A stretch of 64,000 nucleotides of DNA from Gautieria morchelliformis (lineage: Eukaryota > Basidiomycota > Agaricomycetes > Gomphales > Gomphaceae). The stretch covers positions 62,001-126,000 of the forward strand of contig WHVA01000057.1 of the NCBI GenBank assembly GCA_015179125.1, written 5' to 3'. Of the stretch, positions 42,545 to 53,759 are shown piece after piece. The notes under the pieces are model-generated. The model ran no database searches. It was not told where the DNA came from and saw only the letters and a program-made list of their open reading frames with translations. The position numbers were made by a program, and so were the translations under genes. Position 1 is the stretch's first letter. Each line of letters opens with the position of its first letter.

Positions 42545-45127
42545 ATGGCGCCCCCGGCCTCGAGTACACATGGTGCACTTCTGTCTCACCCCAGCCAGGA
42601 GAAATGCAGTCATGCCAGGGTCCATCCACGAGTTACTACCGTGATATTTGACCTGGGAGACGTCCTCTTCATGTGGTCTTCTTTCTCTCCAAAGTCTCCA
42701 CTGTCCCCACGAACACTCAAGCAAATTCTTCGCTCCTCAACATGGTTCGAATACGAAAAGGGGAACCTCACAGAGAAAGAAGCCTACTCCACTGTAGCTC
42801 GAGAGATCAATATCTCCGCCGGAGACGTTGCCACTGCCTTTAAAGAGGCTCGCAAATCGCTCCGGAGCGACCCTACAATGCTGGACTTGATTCGAGAACT
42901 CAAAGCCGCAGGGCGGACCGTATTCGCAATGTCAAACATATCCGCACCTGACCGGGATGTACTCGTAACGAAGGCAGACCCTTCCGAATGGGCACCTTTC
43001 GACCAAGTATTTATATCGTATGAGGAATTTTATCTCCCTCAGGGCTCATGATGAAATATTGATCCCAGCATGACAGGGCCAAGGCACATGAACGCAAACT
43101 CAACGTAGGCTTTTACCAACATGTTCTCAAGGCGACTGATGTGGACCCCACCCGAACGGTATTTGTGGATGACAAATTGGAGAATGTGTTGACTGCCCGG
43201 TCGTTTGGACTGCACGGAATCGTATTCAATGATGCCAACAAGGTGGCACGTCAGTTGAGGAACCTTGTGGGAGATCCCGTCCAGCGCGCACAATCATTCC
43301 TAGATACCCACAAGAAGCGACTTGTCTCTGTAACCTCGCGTGGTGATGTCCTAAGTGAAGTAATAGTCTCTAGGCGCATTTATTTGCAGACCCTCAGCAC
43401 TCTCTTCCCGACTTCCGCCTTCTCCGATATCCGGAAGTCAAATCCGAACTACTTAGGGTGGTAGTTTATCAGGGGCGCAACACATAAGTTGAAGCCATTG
43501 TCCTTTCTAGTTCCAACCTCCGGGATTTCCTATACGTAACAACAGAGTAGATAGGATTGGTGTTCAAAGAAATAGAGCAGGCGTGAGTACGAGGTGTGAA
43601 GAATGGTTCGGATGAGGAAGGGGAACGAATAGAAGTTGTAATCTGCTTTTCGCCTTGACGCTCCCAGTAGCGATTGTCAATGCGAAGAGCCTGACGCTTG
43701 ATATTGTCGAGGCTTTCAGGACGATCGTAAGAGAGCATGTGGTTTTAATATGCTTGGCAAGGCTGTTGTAGAAAGCATTGTAAAGGTCGGCATTATTCCA
43801 CTCGATGTAAGAGGACAACTCAGCAAATGTGGTCATGTGGCAATTGATGCGATGGGTGTCAAGCATCTTGAGCTTGTGAATGGCTCGCTCGGAAACCTGG
43901 ATGATGTCGGCCTGACCGAAAAGACGATTAAATTCATCAACAAAGGTAAGCCAGTCACTCCGAACGGGCAGTTCTGGGACCTGAATGGGAAAGGGTTGCC
44001 ACCAGATCAAGGCAATGTCGCTGAGGTAGGATGCTGTATAGGAGACTCGCTGTCGCTCCTGCTGAAACTTTTGGGGCTTGTTGTCGAAGACCATAACACA
44101 ACTCGCAATGAATGTTCAGAGAAGACGAGGTTCTTTTCCTGTGAATTTGTGCTCCGGACTGAATTTCCTCATGCAGAACTTTGCGCAGCTGCTGATATTA
44201 GAAGCTACCGGCAAACGGTATGTGTTTCATGTGTTCACCCCGTCTTCGCTAACTCATTCACAGCTCCCTGGTGGACTACGTTGAGTACCCCCGGCTCTTC
44301 AATTTCTTTCAAGGTTATGCGGGACAGTGCCGGTACATGCCAAGCTGACTTCATCACTAGGCGTGGGCATGCTGACGACGCACAAATTCCCGCAAGTCTC
44401 GATGTCAAATTAATAGTAGAAACATAATAACATTTGTGTCTAGGGACGATCTCGATACCACGTCTATTGGATTGACGGTTTCGACGCACATAGATTTGGA
44501 AACAAAGCACAACGTTATGGACGAGATGCTTGCCTGCCGTAACCAAGATGGGCTTGTGCAAGTCTATTTCGATGACTCACGACCTCGTATCGGTAAAACA
44601 TGTTTTTCTGTGAAAACCTGTATTCACGCTAAGACACCCGTGGGCATCTAGATCCCGTCGTATGTGTGAACATCCTTACATTTTTCTATCGCAATGGTCG
44701 TGGACATGAACTTGCAGCGACACTGGACTGGGTGTATCATTGTCTCCTCCATCGGGCATACACTGATGGAACCCTCTACTACGCGACTGCGGAAGCTTTC
44801 TTGTTCTTCCTCTCTCGGCTCATGGAAAGCTGTGAGAAGGTACGAGAGAGATTTAAGCCCGTGTTCACAGGACGCGTCACGGAGCGATTTGGCATTGATG
44901 GTGACGCGCTCGCGCTCAGTATGCGATTACTCGCTGGAAATAGCGTTGGCCTTGTCAACCGATCGGACCTGGGCAGATTGTTAGCGATGCAGCAGGATGA
45001 CGGTTCGTGGACGAATGGATGGTTTTACAAATATGCATCCTCAGGGATGCTGATCAAGAACGATGGTTTAACAACTTCCATGGCCATCAGAGCCATCGAG
45101 ATCAGCCGCGATGGCTATAACTCTTGA
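42545..45127 (+). CDS. HAD-like terpene cyclase (drimane/albicanol synthase type)
   Basis: Seven predicted exons: 42545-43017, 43077-43359, 44177-44217, 44264-44313, 44361-44403, 44444-44592, 44652-45127. The sum is 1515 nt, giving 504 aa with no stop. The N-terminal HAD domain has motif I VIFDLGDVLF, a middle ..TVFAMSNISAPDRDVL.. and motif IV FVDDKLENV. The C-terminal cyclase domain has NFAQLLILEATG, the class II acid motif DLDTT within DDLDTTSIGL, ..NVMDEMLACRNQDGLVQVYF.., ..ILTFFYRNGRGHEL.. and ..LLAMQQDDGSWTNGWFYKYA... HAD plus DxDTT cyclase is the layout of fungal AstC/AncC-type enzymes, which cyclise farnesyl diphosphate to drimane skeletons and remove phosphate. The product here is inferred. 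Intron 2 is 817 nt and filled with transposon debris; the exon join ..GDVLSE/NFAQLL.. matches the family. Confidence 0.85.
43400..43541 (+). repeat. 3' fragment of a Gypsy-1-family LTR inside an intron
   Basis: CCGACTTCCGCCTTCTCCGA through GGGGCGCAACACATAAGTTG to CCTATACGTAACA corresponds to the last ~140 bases of the TGTTACG..TAACA LTRs at 18410-18552 and elsewhere. The rest of the LTR is missing. Confidence 0.8.
43564..44094 (-). pseudogene. retrotransposon gag fragment inside an intron
   Basis: Minus-strand frame ..QQERQRVSYTASYLSDIALI, ..WLTFVDEFNRLFGQADIIQV and ..TTFAELSSYIEWNNADLYNA resembles a Ty3/gypsy capsid region. It ends in unrelated sequence and has no partner pol. It lies antisense within the 817-nt intron of the HAD-terpene cyclase gene. 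Confidence 0.7.
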
Positions 45128-46076
45128 CAGAAAACATCTCGATTGATATTTGTGATTATGACAGGCTCTCTCCTAGAATTGTTGACATAGAATACGGGAA
45201 CAGTGATTATTGAATCATGTTGCAGCTGCGCCGCTTAAGAATCTATAGCTTCCACGAGTTGCATATGTCATGTATGATGATGTTCAGGTGCGGATGTGAG
45301 AATGGGAAAAGGGAGGAATAAAGCCTTCTTGAGTCTTGACAACTGGTCTGCATTCGGGACCACCCAAACGGCCGAAGCACCCGTCGGACCGTCCAAACCT
45401 GCTAGTCACATTACTCTTGCGATCTACGCACGCTGAAGCTTGATGTGGCGGAACACTGGCAGTCTGGACTCATGGCGGATTGACCCGGTAGAACATTGAT
45501 ATTGAACGTTACTGTAAACTGACTCGAAGGCACTCGAAGTGAGTTGGATATGACCACAAGCCACTTAGCAGATAAAATAGTTGATTGGCTCACCGTGAGA
45601 ATTCGTTGGGTGACGACGAAAACAACACACTGTGGATAGCGAATCCATTGAAACCTAGTGGGTTTACCCACGGGGTTTCTGTTTTCAGTGGGTACATCAT
45701 TGAAACAGCCCCCATTGAAACAAACCAATGAAATTATTCAAGTGGTTGGACCAGTAGAATTTTCAGTGGCTTTGTCACTTAGTTTCCATGCCATAGGAAC
45801 TACATATTCAATGTAATTATCATGAGAATTTCAGTGCTCGAAGGCCTGGATTGCCGTTGTTCGCACACTTAAAAATTTTCAAGATAGCTCATGGAGCACT
45901 CAGTGAAATCCAGTGAATTAATATATATATTTCTGGGCAAATATACTGAAGTTTCCATACATGTATCAATGAATTTCCATGCTTGAGGTGCCAGAATGCT
46001 ACTGCGGCCCCAAGTGACAACTGCTTTTGAGACACAGCACTAAGTATAGACTCTAAGTGTGAAAAGACTCCTACTA
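45128..46076. other. AT-rich spacer with ATTGAAAC / AGTGGG motifs
   Basis: No gene recognised. 45640-45790 contains repeated CATTGAAAC, AGTGGGT and CAGTGG words, and a similar vocabulary recurs at 49010-49330. This suggests two diverged copies of a short non-coding repeat flanking the glyoxal oxidase relic. Confidence 0.4.
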
Positions 46077-46367
46077 CTAGTCCGCCTCCATTCCATCCCT
46101 GCCCAGATCATCTTCAAACACAGTCCGCACGTAGTCGCCCCGTATTCGATCAATGATGCCCCACTGTGAGTCACTCATGTGGACCCGACCTACGGCACAT
46201 TGAATGGCGTTAAGGTTGATGAATATAGACGGGTTTGTCCTCTCATAGGACACTACGGATGTGGCAGCGTCTCCACCCGGGGGGTTGCTTTGGCAAGTGT
46301 GAATATCACATGATCGATGTAAGTAGGTCCTTGTGTACATAACATGTAACTCCAACGCGTCGCGCAA
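46077..46367 (-). CDS. small unrecognised protein or transposon-associated fragment
   Basis: A 96-codon minus-strand frame containing ..CDIHTCQSNPPGGDAATSVV.., SYERTNPSIFINLNAIQCAV and GRVHMSDSQWGIIDRIRGDY with an acidic end. The sequence is protein-like and I have the impression of C-terminal tails of transposon-associated proteins common in Agaricomycetes, but I cannot name a family. It could be the last exon of a lost gene. Confidence 0.4.
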   Translation of the reverse strand: MRDALELHVMYTRTYLHRSCDIHTCQSNPPGGDAATSVVSYERTNPSIFINLNAIQCAVGRVHMSDSQWGIIDRIRGDYVRTVFEDDLGRDGMEAD

Positions 46368-46507
46368 ATTGGCTTCACTCCACCATCACCTATCCAGCTT
46401 GCGCCGACAAATTAATTCTCTTCTAGAGAACGCGTCGAAGATGATGCGCTCAACATGTCACTACATTACCCATCTAATGCGTGATTTACTTCTGTTTGTC
46501 GTGACAC

Positions 46508-47324
46508 TTGCAGCCGATCGCAAACGCGGGTGGCTGGAGCCTGACACAGCGGGGCCTGACGGGCATGTCGGCGATGCAGGTCACGGTCGTGTCGCCCATG
46601 CACGCGATCATCTTCGACAAGGTCGAGCACAACTACGTGAGCATCGGCGGGCACCCCGCGTGGGGCATGCTGTACGACCTCAACACGGACGAGACGTGGC
46701 CGTTCCTGCTCGAGTCGAACTCATTCTGTGCGTCGGGATTGTTCCTGTCGAACGGGATGCTGATCAGCGTCGGCGGGAACCCCGCGGCGGTGATCGACAC
46801 GTTGAACGATGCGTATCACGACGTCTCAACGGGCTGCAGAGCATCCGGATGGTGGAGCCGTGTCTCAGCCCCAATGGGAACTGCGTCGTGCAGGACATGG
46901 TGAACGCGACGCGCATCAAACGGTGGTACCCCATCGTTCTGCGGATCACGGATGGCTCTGCGCTCATCTTCTGAGGGGTGACGGAGAACGTGTTCATGAA
47001 CAACATCAGCCGTCCATGTCATTCTTCCCGTCCAAGCCTACGAGTCCTATCAAGTTCGACGTGCCGTTCCTCAACCGTACACTCAACGCCAACCTGTTCG
47101 TGCATGCATTGTCGCTCCCGGGCCAGCGGGCATTTATCATCTCGAACACGCAGTCGACATTCTTCAACTGGGGCGCGTCTCTGCCGCAAGAGGAGCCGCT
47201 AGCGCACACTTTCCTGGGGGGCAACCTGACGGTCACTGCGCCTCCGGACGCGGGAATGTACCCGCCGGGGCCGGGGTACAGTGGTGGATGGGGTGGCGAG
47301 CAAGGCGGCGATGATGCTGATTGA
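46508..47324 (+). pseudogene. glyoxal oxidase (copper radical oxidase) fragment
   Basis: ..GGWSLTQRGLTGMSAMQVTV.., ..HAIIFDKVEHNYVSIGGHPA.. and SNSFCASGLFLSNGMLISVG correspond to the N-terminal blade region of basidiomycete glyoxal oxidases. The Cys of FCASG is the position that is cross-linked to Tyr in the radical cofactor. Frames then shift: ..GLQSIRMVEPCLSPNGNC.. ends at a TGA near 46975, and ..SFFPSKPTSPIKFDVPFLNR.. with ..LNANLFVHALSLPGQRAFII.. follows in another frame to 47324. The C-terminal copper-binding half is absent. These enzymes make H2O2 for lignin peroxidases; this copy is dead. Confidence 0.8.
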
Positions 47325-47339
47325 GGACGGGAAGGCGCC

Positions 47340-47840
47340 TTTGACACACTGAGAGCACGTCCACGCTCAGGCTCGAGGCGTGCCCAAAAGTGTTTTGGAT
47401 GGTAATGGTGTACGTGGCGAATGGCAGCGTGAGATTGCTGAATAGCCGCCGCTGCTCATTCGTCACGTCCGAGAAGGCACTCACCGTAGTCACGATGGGG
47501 GCGTGCTGTTCAGGGAGACCTGGCGGCCCGCCGGTCAGATCAGCGACAACGCCCCCTCGACACAACGCTTACGAACATCTGCAACGCCACCATCGGGCCC
47601 CGTGACACCGAACCACTCGATGCCCGTGCCTGTGAATGTGATCGACACCGACGCCTCAGGGTCGCTCAAGATGTGCAGCGTCGAATTCACAGCACTCGCG
47701 TCCATCCTGCCCATCCAGTTCCCCGTGAACGTGATTGCGCTGCTGGTGTCATTGAACGCCTGCGTGCCCTCGGGCGCGAGGAACGGCAGGAACGCTGTGG
47801 GAACGCATATACGGGAATGGTTGTGATTTTATTACTCACT
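47340..47840 (-). pseudogene. beta-sandwich extracellular protein fragment
   Basis: Minus strand from about 47840: ..TQAFNDTSSAITFTGNWMGR.., ..ASVSITFTGTGIEWFGVTGP.., then after a stop or unrecognised intron ..FSNLTLPFATYTITIQNTFG... The repeated 'sITFTGt.i..fGvtgp' and 'YTITIQNT' strands are the pattern of the secreted or membrane-anchored beta-sandwich proteins common in Agaricomycetes, the family also suggested for 49530-51003. No start or anchor is seen, and it lies antisense to the glyoxal oxidase relic's end. Confidence 0.4.
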
Positions 47841-48539
47841 TCTGCGCAGACCCCCTACTCTCGAGAGCCTCGAACTGGTTTCCGTTGAGGATGTATCGCC
47901 CAATCTGCTCATGGTAGGAGCATTCGTACAGTCCGATTTCTTGAGCCCAGGCACTAATGCTTCAATAGGAACATCGTCTGAAAACAGATATATGCGCCAT
48001 GTGCCGTATCCAGGTAATTAATGTATCGGTACATCTGACTAATGGAGACTGCTTCTTGTGAGTGGAGTACGGTTCCCCTTCTCATCACACCTCTAACCTA
48101 TCCCCACCAGCATCGGCCGCATCTATCAATACCACGAAAACTCTAAGTACTGCTCCGCACACAAACCTTCACCAAACCACGCTGTCGACATCTGCCTCCT
48201 GCATATTATGATCCAGATGCCCATGTACAAGGAGAGTCTGGAGCAGACTATGTTCTGGAGACGGTTGTTGTAACCGAGCGTGATTGAGCTGAGCTGACAC
48301 GGCGTGGTACATTAGCCCGCCCTCCGTGGAGTCTTTGAAGAAAGTGATGCAGACGTATGCGCGACGGGGCGGGATGTGACGATTTTTATTAATGACGACG
48401 GGATGCAGGTGTGTTGCTATTTGTTTTGTTTTTTCTCGACTACGCACCTCTGCGCACCTCCTCTGTATTCTCTCCCTAGCTTGGGCTATCATCCCAGCTT
48501 CTTCCCCCCGCCGAGCGTCTTGCGCGCCAAGCCTTCTAT

Positions 48540-48937
48540 GCTCAACATGGCGTCGGCTGGGTCATGTGCCCCAAGCACCATTCCCCGCCCAGCCGCCCAA
48601 GGCCAAGGCAGGCGCCCTGCCCCCACCCACGCACTGCGGCTTCGTGCGTGCAGGCTGCTTCAGGAAGGTGAGCAACATGAACTACGGCCTCGCGCTGAGC
48701 CTGAAGGTCGAGAAGTTCGTGCTGCAGCTCGTCGAGGAGCAGGAGCGGGAGCGCGTGCAGAGGGCGATAGCGGCGGGGGAGAGCGGGGTGGGTGTGGCGG
48801 CGGCAGGTGCGGGTGTGGGCGCGAGCTTGAACTCAGCACACTCGGGCGCGACCTCGCTCACGACGACGACGACGAGCAGTGCGCTGACGGCTGCGGATGT
48901 GGAGCTCGACATCGAGGAGACGTTTGAGGAGAATTGA
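48540..48937 (+). CDS. hypothetical protein fragment
   Basis: A GC-rich frame ending ..GLALSLKVEKFVLQLVEEQE.., ..ALTAADVELDIEETFEEN has an amphipathic helix, an Ala/Gly-rich linker, a Ser/Thr stretch and an acidic C-terminus. Codon choice (strong G/C third positions) is coding-like. No family recognised, and the 5' part is unclear. It may be a last exon or relic. Confidence 0.25.
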
Positions 48938-49529
48938 AAACTCATAGCTATACAACCTAGTATTCACTACGCATTTCATGAATCTTCAGTGATTTGCCCC
49001 ATATTATTCAGATCTCAGGCCAGTGACATTCAGTTGCTGCATCTCTGAAATGTGGTGATAGAACCACGGGGTTGTAAGTGACTATCTCATGGGAACCCAG
49101 TGGTTGTCGACTCAAAATGCCTGGTTCAATCCGTTGGTCTTCCGTTGTAGGATCCCTGAATACCCATGAGTCAACCCCTGAAACCAACTCATTGAAACGA
49201 AACTTTTTCCACTGAAACCGATTCATTGAATTTTCAACAGGTTCTATTGGTATTTACACTAGCTATAATGGTTTATATACTGAATCATCAGTGGGTCCAC
49301 CCAATAGGATTCATTGGGTTGACTACCCACAGTGAACACCAGCCGCCGAAACGCTAGCTCGGCGCACTCAGGTTTCTATTGTACATACATGGCACAAAAA
49401 GCGGGATGAAGGTAACGCATAACGGCTGTGTGGTTTTGTTTTTACACGCCTCTTTTCCCTTTCCTTGAGTGTTATATCTACGGACAGAACGCTTCCGCCA
49501 CCAACGACTTCTTCGTGGTCTGAGTTCAC

Positions 49530-51003
49530 ACTATGACATCAAAGAATTCTTCTGCCACCGCTAGAAACGTGACGGTAGGCAACGTAGATAAAAGCGTGGT
49601 CCTAACACCCCTCCCCGCCTGAGGCAGGTCACACCAAGGGCAGGGATTAACAGGCGGTACCTTCTCCTTCTCCAACACCGAGAATGCCACTGCGGACGTA
49701 ACAAATGATTTCCCCGAATCCCCCGATTATCAACCCTCACCTTAATACAGAGAATGCCACCGGTTTTGTGTGGCGTGGTTTCTTGCGCTCTGATCCAGCC
49801 TTGTATTCAGTGTGCATCGACTGCACCGATCTAGCAGACGCGGAGATAGTAGACGGGCATGCATGTCATCGAACATCTACAGACGTTGTGGTCAGTTTAT
49901 TCCCACTAAATCCAAGTCGTAGCTCATCGTGTGAGCAATCAGACCACTCTCTTCTCTAAGACCGACCTTCAAAATTCCGGTCACAAAATCACAATAACAA
50001 ACCTCGTAGATCCCAGATTTGGGGTGGCTAGTCAAATAACCGTCGATAGCTTTATTCTTGTTATACCAGCAGCGTCCTCATCTGTGGTCTCCGCGTCCAG
50101 TTCTTCACAGAGCGTACAGACTCTCACAGCATCCACAAGTCTGAGTAATACGTCCGCATCATCAAGTGTAGTGGTTGCTATGTCAAATGGAGGGTCCCCA
50201 ACCGCTGCAGCAGCATACTGGTCGAAATCACAATCAACTCCCGGGTTGTCAAAAGGTGGCATCGTCGGTGCAGTCTTTGCAGGCGCATTCGCCCTGCTAA
50301 GTGTTTTGGCATTTAGCTGGTGGCTCTTGAGGAGAAAGCATGTCTAAGGGAAATTGTCCAACCTCGCATGTGGAGAGAAGAAATCCGTTCCAGATCTAGA
50401 GTCACCGATGTCCACTACTCTCAAGTTGCCTCTGAACGAAGAGCAGCAGTCGGTAGTCAAAGCCCCTCTCCCATCGAAGGATTCGGGTCCAACTTCCGTC
50501 CCACGTACGTCGTTATTACTCAATTCAAACTTCTTTTTTCGAGTAACCTACACAATATGAAATATCCAGATCCTTCTAAAGCCCACCGCTCTAACCATAA
50601 TCCTAGGGCCCAGTCCCGGCGCACCGACAAACCCATTTCTTCTCGGAATCGTACCCCCAAACCTTCCCAGAAAAACACCTCCACGGCCCCTACCAAACCA
50701 CCAGTGGGGCATTATACCTGTCCGTTTCATCCCTTCAGAAGACATACCAGAGAAAGACGAGCAGCAGGCTAATGATGACTCAGACTTTGACTTCAACACA
50801 CCTTATCCGAGCTCAGAGCTTGGGACTTCGTCATTTATAATGACTGACTCCACCTTCACCTCGGTTACTCTCAACGACGATCATGTAGACAACAAGGCGC
50901 CAGCATCTGCTCTGGGCCTTGAAAAGTTGTCATCGAACCGTGCAAGCCCCGATTCAGCCCAGACACCGCCGTCGAGTATATCCCGAGGTTTGAGACGCAT
51001 ATA
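49530..51003 (+). CDS. single-pass membrane protein with extracellular beta-sandwich (exon structure unresolved)
   Basis: The central segment reads ..LFSKTDLQNSGHKITITNLV.., ..VASQITVDSFILVIP.., a Ser/Thr/Ala-rich stalk, then KGGIVGAVFAGAFALLSVLA and FSWWLLRRKH, a transmembrane helix with a basic stop-transfer. A cytoplasmic tail ..CGEKKSVPDLESPMSTTLKL.. through ..APASALGLEKLSSNRASPDS.. ends with a TAA near 51003. Upstream pieces (..TARNVTVGNVDKSVVLTPL.., ..GGTFSFSNTENATADVTNDF..) contain stops, so introns or decay must be invoked. Such proteins are abundant in Agaricomycetes and are thought to act as surface sensors or wall-linked receptors; the ligand is unknown. Confidence 0.55.
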
Positions 51004-51443
51004 AGAGAAACAAGTAATACTTCTCTCTCGCCTGCATGGTAGGGAATTGACTTAATTCGCATTCATTCCATTCTTGTGTGCCCACTTCCAATGGACCGAA
51101 CGCGGACTAGTGGCTGGCCTCCCACCTATTCACATAAATACCATCTTTATTTTCTGAACATTATGCAATGTATCGATTAACGGTATCGATTAACGTACAT
51201 GCTACTAGTTTGTATTACTGAACACAATCTTACCTCCCCTCTCCCGTAACGCTTGCCCCAGCTTAATTGATTTACCAAAAACAGCGAACAACTCAACATA
51301 AGCTCTCAGACGAGCAGAATATTCCTACGCTATGGCTGAGCAAGTCGCGGGAGATCAGTCTTCTATCATGATACGTCGAATTCCCAAAAAATAACATCAA
51401 GATAGTGCCGTATTACACATAGAATTAAGAAGCCTTGGGTCGG

Positions 51444-53612
51444 CTAGACTGTTCTACGGGTTCGCAGTGTAGGATGGATATGTGTTTGGTATCTCGTTCC
51501 TAGCCGGGAATGCTCATAAGGGGAGAGATGTTGTAGCCTGGCAGGTGCGGAGCGTTTTTGACTTGGCTCATCAGGAACCCCTTCCATATCGGCCGCCTTT
51601 CTCTTGGGGTGAATAGCTAAAACTGCCCCCGAGTCTGCCTCTGGAACAGGTGCAGCCCGCTGCGGTGCAACGACGTCAGCTTCCAGTTCAAGCTTCACTA
51701 TGGCATGCCTGAAATGTCCAATAAACTCCTGATAGTCGCGCTCGGGGTCCAGCGTCGGTCGATCAGAATTAGTTCGGCGCTGGAAAAAACCATGCAACTG
51801 CATGGCCATCTCTTGAAAGATCTGGCCGAACCAAGGCTGTATAGGGAGGTCGAAGTCATTCCGGATGTGTTCTGATTTTGTCGCCCCATCTTTGGAGTCC
51901 AGCTTCTTCAACTGTGGTGGGGTCTTCGTGACACGTGAGGTGCGGACGTCTCCAGGACCGTCGTATTCGCATATCAGCCAGCTCAGTACATAATAGAACG
52001 ACTCCAGATCGTCAAGATAGGAGTGGCTGCTTGCGTGCTTTTTTTGGAGAAGATTGCGTGACATGAATCTACGCGTGCCCTGAATCATAGGATGAATGAC
52101 GCTAGCGACATACAAGAGCTGGAAAATACAGACCACGGTCTTCGGGGCCGTGTCAAGTTTCTCCAGACGAACAGCGTAGTCGAGATCAATTAAGATGCCG
52201 CGATTGCCTTCTCCAGCCCCTTCGTCAGTATTGATCAGGATGTTGCCCATACTAACGTCCCGATGCAATATATTGGCTTTCTGGTATAAATTAAGATGAG
52301 CTTGAGAATAAAGTTAGCCTTTAAGGTTGGCTGGTGACTATATCACTTAATTCGTACCCTGAACAGCGTCATGAAAAGCTAACAGAAGCTCTCCGCGGGA
52401 CGAGAATTTCCAAATGGGTTTTCCATATGTATCCATGACAATCCTAGTGTGGACACGGTCTAGTACAGTGCTACCGTCAGTGAATGCCCCACCTCGCATG
52501 CGACGATTCTTAATTATTGTATCCTCAGAGCGCCCAGGTACCAAGATGCGTGCTTGATGGCGGATACGAACAAGACCACACGAAACACCCATATTCTGGG
52601 CATGAGTGATGAGGCTACCCTCCGTGTCGTTCTGCGTTTCTGAGGGTGCTATCCAGGCATCCTTGATTACGTACGTTTTGTGAGGCTCTTCGACAGAGTC
52701 AACCAGCCAACATCCGGTAGCGCGGCTCACGAACTTGGTGGCCTTGAAGAGTCGCGACTTGACTCGATACGATAGAGCACGCGGAGGGCCATCAGGACCG
52801 CATTCCATGGTCCAAATTCGCGGCTCCAGCCTGTCGTCAAGAACAAATGAAGTGTCAAATCCAGCTTTAACCTCGTCTAGGGAGGCAATCCCCGCTATTA
52901 CCGCGCAGAAGTCTACAGGTCGAGTATGATAGTCCAGTCGTGGAGCAACGACACACCCCGCAGGGTCGAACATAAATACTCTCATGTATGACTCTGTCAG
53001 GATCAGGGCATAAATATACCGGCGGTTGTCTTGTTGCTGAAAAATCTCGTTGGCGTGTACAGCGGACAGGTGGCGCTTTGTAAACCTATACTCGGATTCT
53101 AGCATGACTTGTATAGGAACCATTCCAGAGCAATATTCTGGTATTGGCTTTTCGGATTTATTGGAAATAAAAGCTGGACCAGCACCTGCTAGCATGAGAT
53201 CTGGATGCGGCAGAGGATCGCGTGATGCTTTCATATCTAGAGGCTTGAGAAACAGCCGCCTGGGGGGAGGAATACCTGACCGTTCAAGAATTGTGTTCAG
53301 TATATTCCTAAGGGGGGAAAGAAGATGGGCAGCCGATTGTGGTTTCGTCGTAATACGTTTCCACCTCTTTGCCGTCTCCCTATAGTGTGCCCCTTTGACA
53401 AGACGAGCACAAGCCCGTGTATGGGGCTGAACAGGGAAGTGTTTGTTGTAGAAGTTACTATCATCAACCCATGTGCCTTTCATCTTGCTTCTTAAGAATT
53501 TCCTATTTTTCGACCGTCCATTATCCTGTGGCTCAGGTGTACTTGATGGTTGTCGATGTCGATAGTTGATGCAAAGCGTTGGGTCATCTGTGATTGCATA
53601 CAGATACCACAC
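51444..53612 (-). CDS. FunK1-type fungal protein kinase
   Basis: Minus strand. The main exon from 53612 to about 52360 begins ..WYLYAITDDPTLCINYRHRQ.. and ends ..GELLLAFHDAVQ; the true start may lie further upstream. A short intron follows, then LNLYQKANILHRDVSMGNIL (catalytic loop HRDVSMGN, the FunK1 variant of HRDxxxxN) and GILIDLDYAVRLEK (DLD in place of DFG). Next come GTRRFMSRNLLQKKHASSHS and YLDDLESFYYVLSWL. The C-terminus ..HPKRKAADMEGVPDEPSQKR.. is basic and ends at 51444. A 54-nt segment (GTCTGT..ATTCAG) between TVV and GTRRF could be a frame-preserving intron. FunK1 kinases are expanded in mushrooms; targets are unknown. Confidence 0.88.
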
Positions 53613-53759
53613 GGAACAGAGATCACCAGAGACTCACCACGAAACCGTTCCGGGTTTATCACGAGATCCATGCTGAACGATATCATTGAACACCAGCGAC
53701 TTACATAAATCATGATAAATGAGGCGATTCTAAAACCAACTCACTCGATGCGGCCAAGG

